A DNA stretch of 34,945 nucleotides from Rhizobiales bacterium 24-66-13 (GTDB taxonomy: Bacteria; Pseudomonadota; Alphaproteobacteria; Rhizobiales; Xanthobacteraceae), in the NCBI GenBank assembly GCA_002257205.1, contig NCHM01000013.1, forward strand, positions 1 through 34,945, given 5' to 3'. Made by a program: the position numbers and the translations under genes. The notes under the pieces are model-generated. The model searched no databases. It was not told where the DNA came from and saw only the letters and a list, made by a program, of their open reading frames with translations. Below, piece by piece: positions 6,273 through 15,430 of the stretch; the first letter of the stretch is position 1, and each line of letters starts with the position of its first letter.

Positions 6273-7913
6273 TCACGTCACTCTGAATCTTGCTTCCAGC
6301 AGATCGACTTCCCTGACCAGCTTGCGCGCCGCCTCGTCTGTGAGGCGCCGGCTGCGAACAATGCGATAGATCTCGTCGCGTTCGGCACGCAAGCCCGCCA
6401 GGCGCAGCCTGCGTTCGATCTCGTCGATCTTCCGGGCGAGTTCGCGCTCCTCGCCAGTCTTGGAACGGCCATCGATGCGCTGGCGGTAAAGCTCCATGAT
6501 CCGCGCTCCGGCATCCACGTAAAGATCGGCGTCGCTGCGTCCCTCGCCCATATCATGCTGGACCCGCTCGACGGCCCGGATCGCCGCCTCCGACGCGGCG
6601 ATCCGGGCGCGGTCTTCGTCTTCCTGATGCGAAGGCTCCGGCGGCAGTTCCAGCCCCTTGAGAAGATGCGGTAGGCCGATGCTGGCGGCGACGAGCGACA
6701 GGATGATCACGCCGGCGGCCAGGAAGATGGCGAGGTCACGCGCCGGAAACGCTGTCCCGTCGGCCATCACCAGCGGCAAGGTCAGAACGCCGGCGAGCGT
6801 GATCGTTCCGCGCACGCCTGCAAGCGACATGGCGGCGATCAGACGCCAACTCGGCGTGACAAGGGCTTCACCCCGGCGCGCAGCCCGGAACAAGGTGAAA
6901 CGCAGCGAGGTCCAAACCCAAAGAAGCCGCAATGCCGCAAGCGCCAGGTTGATGGAGACGACGTAGACGAGGAGCCAGGCCGGCTCGTGATGCCCGGTCT
7001 CGTGCACGACCTGCGCCGCCCCGGCCAGGATCTGAGGGAGCTGCTCGCCCAGCAGAACGAAAATGATTCCGTTGGCGGTGAACTGGACCGTGTCCCAGAC
7101 GGCGCTGCGACGGACACGGGTGACGGCGAGCGCTTGTCCGGTCTGCTCCACATAACTCATGGTGATGCCGGCCGCGACCGCGGCGAGAATCCCCGAACAA
7201 TGAAGACGCTCGGCCAGAAGATAGGCGGCGAAGGGGATCAGCAGACTGATCAGGATCTGCGAGCCGGTTTCTTCCCCGAATTTGCGCGAGATCCAGTTCT
7301 TCGCCTTGGTCGCCGACCAGGTCACTCCCGTGCCGATCGCGATGCCGCCGATCGCAACCCAGAGGAATGTGCCGGCGGCCTCGGCGAGGGAGAATGTACC
7401 GGTCAGGGTCGCGGCAACCGCGAAGCGCATGCAGACCAGGCCCGACGCATCGTTGAGCAGCGACTCGCCTTCGAGGATGTGCATCAGCCGCTTGGGAATG
7501 GGCACTCTGGCAGCAATGGCCGACACCGCGATCGGATCGGTGGGCGAGACGATGGCCGCCAGCGCGAAAGCAACCGCCAGCGGCATGGCCGGGATCATCC
7601 AGTTCACCAGGAAGCCGACGCCGACCACGGTGAACACGACCAGGCCGAAGGCAAGCTCCAGGATCGTGCCCTTGTCCCGGAACACACCCTCCTTGGGGAT
7701 GCGCCAGCCGTCCAGGAACAGGAGCGGCGGCAGGAACAGCAGGAAGAAAATCTCCGGTTCCAGTTCGACGCCGAGATTGGCCACCGACGCGATGACCACG
7801 CCGAGCGCGATCTGAAAAAGGGGAAGCGGTAGGGCGATCGGCGACATGCGCGCGAGCGCACCGCTGATCACAACGGCTAGCAGAAGGATCAAGGCAACTG
7901 AGATCGTCTCCAC
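6273..7913 (-). CDS. Na+/H+ antiporter, CPA1 (NhaP/NHE-like) family
   Basis: The start is a GTG at 7913 with GGAG seven bases upstream; the protein is 546 residues. The first ~400 residues are about twelve membrane helices of the CPA1 family. The ion-binding signatures are present: SPTDPIAV in the extended helix and ESLLNDASG with the conserved acidic-Asn pair. The last ~130 residues are a charged, largely helical cytoplasmic tail (RMMELYRQRIDGRSKTGEE-like) that resembles regulatory tails of this family. It exchanges Na+ (or K+) for protons at the inner membrane and supports pH and salt balance. It is transcribed alone, convergent with the ERHEF gene. Confidence 0.93.
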   Translation of the reverse strand: METISVALILLLAVVISGALARMSPIALPLPLFQIALGVVIASVANLGVELEPEIFFLLFLPPLLFLDGWRIPKEGVFRDKGTILELAFGLVVFTVVGVGFLVNWMIPAMPLAVAFALAAIVSPTDPIAVSAIAARVPIPKRLMHILEGESLLNDASGLVCMRFAVAATLTGTFSLAEAAGTFLWVAIGGIAIGTGVTWSATKAKNWISRKFGEETGSQILISLLIPFAAYLLAERLHCSGILAAVAAGITMSYVEQTGQALAVTRVRRSAVWDTVQFTANGIIFVLLGEQLPQILAGAAQVVHETGHHEPAWLLVYVVSINLALAALRLLWVWTSLRFTLFRAARRGEALVTPSWRLIAAMSLAGVRGTITLAGVLTLPLVMADGTAFPARDLAIFLAAGVIILSLVAASIGLPHLLKGLELPPEPSHQEDEDRARIAASEAAIRAVERVQHDMGEGRSDADLYVDAGARIMELYRQRIDGRSKTGEERELARKIDEIERRLRLAGLRAERDEIYRIVRSRRLTDEAARKLVREVDLLEARFRVT

Positions 7914-8538
7914 GTCTGCTCCAGTCCCGGTTGCATGGGCGCGGCCTGTCGATAGCCGGCTTCATCCCGCGCTCGGGACCGGACCCATCTCGCCTCCCAC
8001 GTCGATCGGCCGCGTATGCAGGAGCCCTATGGTGAAGGTTCATGGCGGCCGTAGTGCGGATTCCGGTCGAGCGAACTCAGCCAGGGGAGGATGAAGCGCA
8101 GGTTTGTCGCACAAATGATGGTAGCGTGTCGGCGACATTTTTTCCGGCACTGGAGTTTTGGAACGGCGGCAAATGCAAGCGGTTCTGAGGTCCGGCATGC
8201 TCAAGCTGGCGCACGCCGGGTAGCTCGGCGACTCTCCGTCCGTGGGTCGGGGTTACCGTCTCGACAATCGTCTGCCGCCCGAGCCTCGCACGATCCGACA
8301 CGGCAGGCCGCTACCGCTCGACCGTCGGAGTACGGCACCGAGATTGAGCTTCACCTATGACCTTTTGGCCCATCGGCGAACTTAACCTCGATCAAAGACG
8401 TGCCGTGGGGAACCGGCGACCAAGCAGGCTCGGCACGAAATGGCGCTCACGTCGCTGGCGCGCGGGCCGAACCTCGTCGAGCATTCCATAAGCACCATGG
8501 TCTCCCAAAGGCCGTAGCAAACAGCAGGATCTCGTAGA
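7914..8538. other. Divergent intergenic region, 625 bp, no gene found
   Basis: This separates the antiporter (minus) and the copper ATPase operon (plus). Short frames at 8091-8360 (+) and 8077-8301 (-) lack protein-like composition, a good ribosome site or a known family. The only recognisable element is the FNR/FixK-like box at 8382-8395. A small inverted repeat, CGTGCCG/CGGCACG (8399-8405 and 8431-8437), follows it. Confidence 0.55.
8382..8395 (+). promoter_or_regulatory. FNR/FixK-like box before the copper ATPase operon
   Basis: TTAACCTCGATCAA fits TTGAT-N4-ATCAA at 8 of 10 fixed positions with a perfect right half. Its centre is 150 bp before the ATG at 8539, so activation from -41.5 would start RNA near 8430. 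Two other boxes in the window (25985-25998 and 28513-28526) share the TTAAYC-N3-ATCAA form. Confidence 0.5.
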
Positions 8539-10638
8539 ATGACCTCTGACCGGCCACATGCCCACGATCACAATGGTCATGCCGATCACGCTGGCGGCAG
8601 GCGCCAAGACGATCGTCACACCGATCCCAAGATCGTGGCAGCGGCCGGTTCCAGTCATTCCGAGCATGCCGGGCACGATCATGGTGCGATGGTCGCCGAC
8701 TTCCGCCGAAGGTTCTGGGTCACACTCCTTCTCACGCCGCCGGTCCTGCTTCTGTCGCCGATGATCCAGCACTGGCTTGGCGTTGCCGAGACGCTGGCCT
8801 TTGCGGGAGATGGACTGGTTCTCTTCGCTCTTTCAACGATCGTCTATGTTTATGGGGGTTGGCCGTTTCTCACCGGCTTCCTGTCCGAGCTGCGCAAGGG
8901 GCAGCCCGGAATGATGACTCTGATCGCGCTGGCGATCTCGGCCGCCTACTTCTTCTCGGCCGCCACCACCTTTGGCTTTCCGGGAGAGCCATTCTATTGG
9001 GAGCTCGTGACTTTGGTCGCGATCATGCTTCTCGGCCACTGGGTCGAGATGCGCTCCGTGATGGGTGCATCGCGCGCGCTCGAGGAACTGGTCCGGCTGC
9101 TGCCTGACAGCGCTACGAAGATCGGCGCCGACGGCTCGATGCAAGAGGTCCCCATCTCCGCATTGCAGCCGGGCGATCGGGTTCTCGTCCGCCCGGGCGC
9201 CAAGGTGCCCGTCGACGGGAAGATCATCGAGGGGTCGTCCGGCTTCAACGAGGCGATGCTGACCGGCGAATCCCGCCCGGTTTCCAAGACCGTCGGTGCC
9301 ACCGCCATCGGCGGCGCGATCAACGGCGCCAACGCCGTGACCATCGAGGTGACCGCCACGGGCGATGCCACCTATCTCGCACAGGTCATCGATCTCGTGA
9401 AGAAGGCGCAGGCGACGCGCTCCAGGACGCAGGACATCGCCAACCGTGCTGCCTCGTGGCTCACTTACATCGCCCTTACCGTAGGCTTCGGGACGCTCTT
9501 CGTCTGGTGGCTCGTTCTCGGCGCGTCGCTTGAATTCGCGCTCGAGCGCATGGTGACGGTGATGGTCGTCGCCTGCCCGCATGCGCTCGGGCTTGCCGTT
9601 CCGCTCGTCGTCGCCGTCAGCACCTCGCTCAGCGCCGGAAACGGACTTCTGATCCGTGACCGCGCGGCCTTTGAACGCGCGCGCAATCTAAATGCGGTGG
9701 TCTTTGACAAGACCGGAACGCTGACCGAGGGCCGGTTTGGCGTGAGCGACATCGTGCTGCTCGCCGGCGGTGACGAGAACGAAGAACTCGCCTTGGCGGC
9801 AGCGGCCGAGAGCCAGTCCGAGCATCCGATCGCCCACGGCATCGTCGCCGAGGCCAGGGATCGCAACTTGACCGTCCCGAAGGCAAGCGAGGTCAGCAAC
9901 ATCACCGGAGAGGGCATCGTCGCAAAGGTTGACGGCGCCGACATCCGTATCGTCAGCCCCGGCCACCTCGCAAGGCAGGGCAAGGCGATCGGCCACGAGC
10001 GGCTCAAGCAATTGGAGGCCCAGGGCAAGACAGTGGTCGTGCTCGTCCGCGACGGCGAGCCGCGCGCGCTGTTCGCGCTGGCCGATATCGTCCGGCAGGA
10101 ATCGAAGGAGGCCATCGCCGAACTGAAGGCGCTCGGGATCAACTCCGTGATGCTCACTGGCGATGCCAAGGGGGTCGCGCAAGCGGTGTCGGACGAACTG
10201 GGCATAGCTGAATATTTCGCCGAGGTGCTGCCGGATCAGAAGTCCGAGAAGATCAAGGAATTGCAGGCGCGCGGACTGCAGGTTGCCATGGTTGGCGACG
10301 GCGTGAATGACGCGCCGGCGCTGGTCGTGGCCGATCTCGGGATCGCCATCGGCGCTGGCACTGACGTTGCCGTGGAATCGGCCGACGTCGTCCTGGTCAG
10401 AAGCGATCCGCGCGATGTGGCCGCGATCCTCGGCCTGTCACGCGCCACCTACCGCAAGATGGTACAGAACCTGATCTGGGCGACCGGATACAACGCAATT
10501 GCCATCCCGATGGCGGCCGGCATCACCTTCGGAACGGGTTTCCTGATGACCCCAGCCGTCGCCGCCGTTTTCATGTCGGCCAGCACCGTCATCGTCGCCA
10601 TCAACGCGCAGTTTCTGCGGTTCTACCGGAAGAAATGA
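8539..10638 (+). CDS. copB: Copper-translocating P-type ATPase, CPH type (CopB-like, P1B-3)
   Basis: The 699-residue protein has a His-rich N-terminus instead of HMA domains (HAHDHNGHADH and HSEHAGHDHG). The membrane metal site reads C346-P347-H348 (VVACPHALGL), the hallmark of P1B-3 pumps. The phosphorylated Asp is D390 in DKTGTLTEG. TGES, the SEHPIAHGI His-Pro motif and GDGVNDAPA are all present. Family members export copper, often Cu(II), across the inner membrane with ATP. It is the first gene of an operon: its stop is within the ribosome site of the PRPP-synthetase homologue. An FNR/FixK-like box lies upstream and no CueR-type promoter is seen, so it may supply copper to low-oxygen respiratory enzymes rather than act only in defence. 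Confidence 0.93.
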   Translation: MTSDRPHAHDHNGHADHAGGRRQDDRHTDPKIVAAAGSSHSEHAGHDHGAMVADFRRRFWVTLLLTPPVLLLSPMIQHWLGVAETLAFAGDGLVLFALSTIVYVYGGWPFLTGFLSELRKGQPGMMTLIALAISAAYFFSAATTFGFPGEPFYWELVTLVAIMLLGHWVEMRSVMGASRALEELVRLLPDSATKIGADGSMQEVPISALQPGDRVLVRPGAKVPVDGKIIEGSSGFNEAMLTGESRPVSKTVGATAIGGAINGANAVTIEVTATGDATYLAQVIDLVKKAQATRSRTQDIANRAASWLTYIALTVGFGTLFVWWLVLGASLEFALERMVTVMVVACPHALGLAVPLVVAVSTSLSAGNGLLIRDRAAFERARNLNAVVFDKTGTLTEGRFGVSDIVLLAGGDENEELALAAAAESQSEHPIAHGIVAEARDRNLTVPKASEVSNITGEGIVAKVDGADIRIVSPGHLARQGKAIGHERLKQLEAQGKTVVVLVRDGEPRALFALADIVRQESKEAIAELKALGINSVMLTGDAKGVAQAVSDELGIAEYFAEVLPDQKSEKIKELQARGLQVAMVGDGVNDAPALVVADLGIAIGAGTDVAVESADVVLVRSDPRDVAAILGLSRATYRKMVQNLIWATGYNAIAIPMAAGITFGTGFLMTPAVAAVFMSASTVIVAINAQFLRFYRKK

Positions 10639-10650
10639 GGAACATGATCC

Positions 10651-11697
10651 ATGCGCCTGATCCTTCCCTTGCCCGGAAACGAAATCTTCGCCCGACATCT
10701 TGCCGAGTCCGGGGGATGGGAACTGGGTGCGATCGAGACGCGCCGCTTTCCCGACGGCGAGACCTACGTTCGGATTCTCTCCAATATTGCGAACCGTCCC
10801 GTCGATCTCGTCTGCACCCTGGCGCCGCCGGATGACGGGTTCCTGCGTCTCGTTTTCGCGGCCGATGCGGCCCGGTCGCTCGGTGCGCGCGAGGTCACGC
10901 TCGTTGCGCCCTATCTCGCCTATATGCGGCAAGACCGTCGCTTTCTGCCCGGCGAAGCGGTGACCTCGAAGACCTTTGCCCGCCTCGTGTCCTCGACCTT
11001 CGACCGGTTGGTGACCGTCGACCCGCACCTTCATCGCTATGCCGCTCTTTCCGCACTCTACACGATCCCGACAGAGACGCTTCATGCCGCGCCGCTTCTC
11101 GCCGACTGGATCGCGGCTGAGGTGCAGAAGCCTCTCATCATCGGGCCGGACGAGGAAAGCGAGCAGTGGGTCTCGGCCATTGCCGCGCGCATCGGCGCAC
11201 CCCATGCCGTTCTAAGCAAAACCAGGCACGGCGACCGCAGCGTCGACGTCGAGCTCCCCGACCTCTCGCAATGGAGCGGCCTCCGGCCGGTCCTCGTCGA
11301 CGACATCGCGTCGTCCGGCGACACGCTCTTTGAAGCCGCATGCAAGCTTCCGCTCCAGGGGTTCGCGCGGCCCGTCTGCGCCGTCATCCATGGCCTCTTC
11401 GCCGAGGATTCCTACCAGCGCTTATTGGCCGTCGCCGACAGAATCGTTTCGAGCGATTCTGTCCTGCATGCGAGCAACGCCATCCGTCTCGCACCCCTGA
11501 TAGCCGCCGCCATCTCGGCCGCCCGGAATGTCCCGCGGGATATTGTCCGCCACAGGCGGCCGGCCGAACCGCTCGATGAAGTCGAACGCGCCGGCATCGA
11601 CTCCTTTCCGGCCAGCGATCCTCCGCCATGGACAAGCGGCGTCAGTCGAACGCGGACGCCGGTCCCACGACAAGGAAAAGGTGATAGCGCAACATGA
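10651..11697 (+). CDS. Ribose-phosphate pyrophosphokinase homologue (PRPP synthetase-like) with SFPASDPP tail
   Basis: The enzyme family makes PRPP and AMP from ribose 5-phosphate and ATP; the reaction is reversible. The 348-residue product keeps the family's key parts: YMRQDRRFLPGEAVTSKTFARL (ATP-binding region), VDPHLHRY (metal-binding His), IIGPDEESEQW and the PRPP loop VDDIASSGDT. The shape is closer to archaeal-type enzymes than to the housekeeping bacterial Prs. About 60 extra C-terminal residues follow the catalytic domain. They contain SFPASDPPPW, a motif that also occurs in small rhizobial stress proteins. It lies 12 bases after copB and its stop overlaps the next start (ATGA), so translation is coupled. 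It is probably a second, pathway-specific enzyme rather than the essential Prs. Confidence 0.85.
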   Translation: MRLILPLPGNEIFARHLAESGGWELGAIETRRFPDGETYVRILSNIANRPVDLVCTLAPPDDGFLRLVFAADAARSLGAREVTLVAPYLAYMRQDRRFLPGEAVTSKTFARLVSSTFDRLVTVDPHLHRYAALSALYTIPTETLHAAPLLADWIAAEVQKPLIIGPDEESEQWVSAIAARIGAPHAVLSKTRHGDRSVDVELPDLSQWSGLRPVLVDDIASSGDTLFEAACKLPLQGFARPVCAVIHGLFAEDSYQRLLAVADRIVSSDSVLHASNAIRLAPLIAAAISAARNVPRDIVRHRRPAEPLDEVERAGIDSFPASDPPPWTSGVSRTRTPVPRQGKGDSAT

Positions 11698-14063
11698 GTG
11701 AAATGACATCGGACGCATTCGCGATCTGGCATAAGGGCTACGGGCCCATCGAGCACAGCGCCGAGACGGTCGAGCGTGTTGCAGCACTCGCAGCCTCGGG
11801 ACACATGGCGCCCGACAGGCTCTACCGGCTGCTCGCCGCTGCCGACCGTCTGGCCTGCGCGGCGATGTGGACCGTCGTCCACATGACCTATGCCAGCCGG
11901 GTCAATCTCTCCGGCGCGCCGCTGCCGGCCGATGCGTTCAAGCCGACGCCTGAAGGCCATACCGGTGGCTCGCTCAACATGGTTCCTGCTTTTGTCGGCT
12001 ATCTCACCGCCAACACGATCACCGCCAAGACCCGCTCATGGCTGATGGGGCAAGGCCATTGCGTCGCAGCGATCGAGGCCGTCAATGCGCTGACTGGCGA
12101 CGTCTCGCCGACGCAGAAAGGCCGCTACGACCGGACCGAGAAGGGGCTCTCTCAGCTCGCGGCCGACTTCTATTCCTATGCGATCGATGCGGAGGGTCGC
12201 GCCGCGGTCCCGCTGGGCAGCCATGCTGGTCCCAACACCGCCGGGGCGATCTCGGAGGGAGGCTATCTTGGTTTCGCGGAGGTGCAATATGTGCACATGC
12301 CGCTTCCCGGAGAGAGTCTCATCGCCTTCCTGAGTGACGGCGCCTTCGAGGAGCAGCGCGGCTCCGACTGGACACCCCGCTGGTGGCGCGCCGAGGATTC
12401 CGGCCTCGCGATCCCCATCATGATCCTCAACGGACGCCGCATCGAGGAGCGCGCTCAGATTGACCAGCAGGGCGGGGCCGACTGGCTCGCGGCCCATCTT
12501 CGCCATAACGGCTTCGATCCCTTCGCGATCGACGGCCGCGACCCGGCCGCGTTCGCCTGGGCGATCCTCACGGCCGAGGAGCGGCTCGGACGTTTCGCCG
12601 CCGATGCCGATCACGTCTATCCCGCGCCCATCCCCTATGTGATCGCCAAGACGATCAAGGGGTTCGGCTTTCCGGGCGCCGGCACCAATGCGGCGCACAA
12701 CCTTCCGATCGACGGCAACCCGTCGCGCGATGACGCGGCACGAAACGCCTTCAACGAAGCTGCAGCAGCGCTCTTCGTTCCGCTGCAAGAGATTGACCGC
12801 GCGGTCGGCGCGCTTGCCATCCACGACCCGCAGAACCGGCCGCTCGAAAGCCGCCATCCCCTCGCACTGCGAAGCCCGCCGTCACCCCAGCTCCCCGAAC
12901 CCGAATGGATCCGCGTGGGCGATGCTCCGGACTGCGCCATGCATGCGCTAGACCGCTGGTTCGTGCGCGCCGTCGATGCCAATCCGGATTTACGGCCGCG
13001 GCTCGGCAATCCCGACGAGTTGCGCTCCAACCATATGGGCGCCGCGCTCGATCGTCTGCGGCATCGCGTCAACGTCGCCGAGCCCGGGGTAGCCGAAGCC
13101 GTTGATGGCGCCGTCATCACCGCGCTCAACGAGGAAGCAGTTGCAGGTGCGGCGCTCGCCAACAAAGGCGGGCTCAACCTGATCGTCAGCTATGAGGCCT
13201 TCGCCATGAAGATGCTGGGCGGCCTCCGTCAGGAGATCGTCTTCGCCCGGCGTCGTCGCGAGGTCGGTCAGGAGTCCGGCTGGATCTCGGTGCCCCTCGT
13301 CGTCACCTCCCACACCTGGGAGAACTCCAAGAATGAGCAATCGCACCAGGACCCGACGATTGGCGAGGCACTGCTCGGCGAGATGTCGGACACAGCCCGG
13401 GTGCTCTTTCCAGTCGACGCGAACAGCGCAATGGCCGCGCTGCGATCGGTCTATGACGGACGCGGCCAGGTAGCCTGCCTGATCGTATCGAAGCGCGACA
13501 TGCCGCACCGGCTCGACGGCGAGGCGGCTGGCCGGTTCGTGTCCGAGGGCGCGGCCCATATCGATGGCAATCCCGGCGAAGCCGACCTGCAACTGGTGGC
13601 GATCGGGGCCTATCAGCTCGAGGAGGCGCTCAAGGCGTCACGACGCCTCTCGGCCCGTGGCCTCAAAGCCGTCGTGACGGCATTGGCGGAACCGGGTCGC
13701 TTCCGTGCGCCGCGCGACCCGATCGAGGCCGCCTTCACCGCGAGCGACGAGGATCTCGCCGCACTATTTCCCCCGCAGCTTCCCCGCGTCATCGTCACTC
13801 ATACGCGGCCCGAGCCGATGCTTGGTCTGTTGAGGCGGCTGGACGGGGGACCGCTGAGAACCGCCGCGCGCGGCTATATCAGCCGGGGCGGCACGCTCGA
13901 TGTCGACGGCATGCTGTTCGCCAATCGCTGCTCCTGGGCTCACCTGATCGATGCGGCGACCCCGCTTGCCGGTTGGTCACGCGACGATTTGCTCACGCCC
14001 GCCGAACGCGCCGCCGTCGACAGTAGGGGTAACCCCGCCGATCTTTTCCAACCCGCGATCTGA
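11694..14063 (+). CDS. Phosphoketolase-like thiamine-diphosphate enzyme
   Basis: Phosphoketolases split xylulose 5-phosphate or fructose 6-phosphate with phosphate into acetyl phosphate and an aldose phosphate. The 789 residues fit the family length. The characteristic His residues are seen: H89 in EGHTGG, H122 in GQGHC, H177 in GSHAGPNTAGAISEGG, H540 in TSHTW and H551 in SHQDP. The central LNGRRIEERAQI and FLSDGAFEEQ match the TPP-binding half. It diverges from textbook Xfp at several sites: GHTGGSLN replaces GHWGTxPG, and GQGHCVAA replaces GPGHGGPA. The exact substrate is therefore open, and some databases may name such proteins differently (for example as an epimerase). It is translationally coupled to the PRPP-synthetase homologue upstream and followed by the MBL nuclease after 8 bases. 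Confidence 0.82.
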   Translation: MSEMTSDAFAIWHKGYGPIEHSAETVERVAALAASGHMAPDRLYRLLAAADRLACAAMWTVVHMTYASRVNLSGAPLPADAFKPTPEGHTGGSLNMVPAFVGYLTANTITAKTRSWLMGQGHCVAAIEAVNALTGDVSPTQKGRYDRTEKGLSQLAADFYSYAIDAEGRAAVPLGSHAGPNTAGAISEGGYLGFAEVQYVHMPLPGESLIAFLSDGAFEEQRGSDWTPRWWRAEDSGLAIPIMILNGRRIEERAQIDQQGGADWLAAHLRHNGFDPFAIDGRDPAAFAWAILTAEERLGRFAADADHVYPAPIPYVIAKTIKGFGFPGAGTNAAHNLPIDGNPSRDDAARNAFNEAAAALFVPLQEIDRAVGALAIHDPQNRPLESRHPLALRSPPSPQLPEPEWIRVGDAPDCAMHALDRWFVRAVDANPDLRPRLGNPDELRSNHMGAALDRLRHRVNVAEPGVAEAVDGAVITALNEEAVAGAALANKGGLNLIVSYEAFAMKMLGGLRQEIVFARRRREVGQESGWISVPLVVTSHTWENSKNEQSHQDPTIGEALLGEMSDTARVLFPVDANSAMAALRSVYDGRGQVACLIVSKRDMPHRLDGEAAGRFVSEGAAHIDGNPGEADLQLVAIGAYQLEEALKASRRLSARGLKAVVTALAEPGRFRAPRDPIEAAFTASDEDLAALFPPQLPRVIVTHTRPEPMLGLLRRLDGGPLRTAARGYISRGGTLDVDGMLFANRCSWAHLIDAATPLAGWSRDDLLTPAERAAVDSRGNPADLFQPAI

Positions 14064-14071
14064 AGGCCGCC

Positions 14072-15430
14072 ATGCTTACGCTGACCTCGCTGGGCGGTGC
14101 CGGCACCGTCACTGGCTCGAAACATCTCCTGACTCATGATGGAAAGCGCATCCTGATCGACTGTGGCTTGTTCCAGGGCCTCAAGAACTTGCGCGAGCTG
14201 AATTGGGAGCCCTTGCCGGTCGAGCCCTCCAGCATCGACGCCGTCGTGTTGACCCATGCCCATCTCGACCATTCCGGCTATCTGCCGAAGCTGGTGCGCG
14301 ACGGCTTTCGCGGCCGCATCTTCGCAACCGAGGCCACGCGCGATGTGGCCGAGCTGATCCTTAAAGACAGCGGCTATCTGCAGGAGAAGGATGCCGAATA
14401 CGCCAACCGCAAGGGATTCTCGAAGCACAAGCCCGCCTTGCCGCTCTACGGCATTCGCGATGCGGAACGTGCGCTTGAGTTCTTCTCGCCCGTCCCCTTC
14501 GGTGAGACCGTTCAGCTTCCGGGCGACGCGACGCTGACATTCCGTCATGCGGGGCACATCCTGGGCGCCGCAACCGCGGACATCGGCTGGGCCGGCCGTC
14601 GCGTTGCCTTCTCCGGCGATCTCGGACGCTACGGCGATCCGGTCATGCCGGATCCCGAGCCAGTCTCGGAAGCCGACTTCATTGTCATCGAATCCACCTA
14701 CGGCGATCGCATTCATAAACCGGGCGACATCACCGAGGTTCTCGGCGCGGTGATCGAGCGCACAGTCCAACGCGGCGGCACCGTCGTGATCCCGGCCTTC
14801 GCGGTCGGCCGCGCACAGTCGCTGCTCTATCATCTGTGGAAGCTGAAGACCGCCAGCAGGCTGTCGAACATTCCGATCTATCTTGACAGCCCTATGGCGA
14901 TCGACGCGACCGATTTGCTTCATGCGCACCGTGCTGATCATCGCCTCACACCGGAGGTCTGCGGCGCGATCTGCGGAATTGCGACGTATACGAGAGATGT
15001 CGAAGGGTCCAAGGCGATCACGGCGAGCCCCTATCCCAAGGTGGTGATCTCGGCGAGCGGCATGGCGACCGGCGGTCGCGTGCTCCATCATCTGAAGGCT
15101 TTCGCGCCCGAACAGAAGAACACCATCCTGTTCTCCGGCTTCCAGGCCGCCGGAACGCGCGGACGTGCCATGTTGCAGGGTGCAAGCGAGATCGAGATCC
15201 ACGGCCAATGGATTCCCGTTCGCGCAGAGGTCGACGATCTGACGATGCTCTCGGCTCACGCCGACGCCAACGACCTGATGCACTGGCTCTCGGGTTTCCG
15301 TCACAGCCCCTCGCGTGTCTTCATCGTGCATGGCGAGCCCGAAGCCGCTGAGGCGCTGCGCGTACGCATCGACAGGGATCTCGGATGGAGCGCGAGCGTT
15401 CCCCGTCAGGATCAGGTGTTCGATCTATGA
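14072..15430 (+). CDS. Metallo-beta-lactamase / beta-CASP RNA-processing nuclease
   Basis: The product has 452 residues. The N-terminal metallo-beta-lactamase fold has the zinc motif THAHLDHSG (H62, H64, D66, H67), HAGHILGA and the GDLGRYGDPV motif with its metal Asp. The inserted beta-CASP domain (VIPAFAVGRAQSLLYHL, YLDSPMA) and the C-terminal SASGMATGGRVLHHL, FSGFQAAGTRGR and LSAHADANDL blocks belong to the CPSF73/RNase J-like branch. Members cut or degrade RNA. Its position inside an operon of nucleotide and pentose-phosphate enzymes suggests RNA turnover feeding that pathway, which is an inference. The start follows the phosphoketolase stop by 8 bases, and its own stop overlaps the next ATG (ATGA). 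Confidence 0.92.
   Translation: MLTLTSLGGAGTVTGSKHLLTHDGKRILIDCGLFQGLKNLRELNWEPLPVEPSSIDAVVLTHAHLDHSGYLPKLVRDGFRGRIFATEATRDVAELILKDSGYLQEKDAEYANRKGFSKHKPALPLYGIRDAERALEFFSPVPFGETVQLPGDATLTFRHAGHILGAATADIGWAGRRVAFSGDLGRYGDPVMPDPEPVSEADFIVIESTYGDRIHKPGDITEVLGAVIERTVQRGGTVVIPAFAVGRAQSLLYHLWKLKTASRLSNIPIYLDSPMAIDATDLLHAHRADHRLTPEVCGAICGIATYTRDVEGSKAITASPYPKVVISASGMATGGRVLHHLKAFAPEQKNTILFSGFQAAGTRGRAMLQGASEIEIHGQWIPVRAEVDDLTMLSAHADANDLMHWLSGFRHSPSRVFIVHGEPEAAEALRVRIDRDLGWSASVPRQDQVFDL

Noticed and set aside
8091..8360. 89-codon plus-strand frame in the antiporter-copper ATPase gap
   Set aside because: Its composition is Arg/Ala/Ser-rich without family motifs, and it is covered by an equally unconvincing minus-strand frame. 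No operon context supports it.
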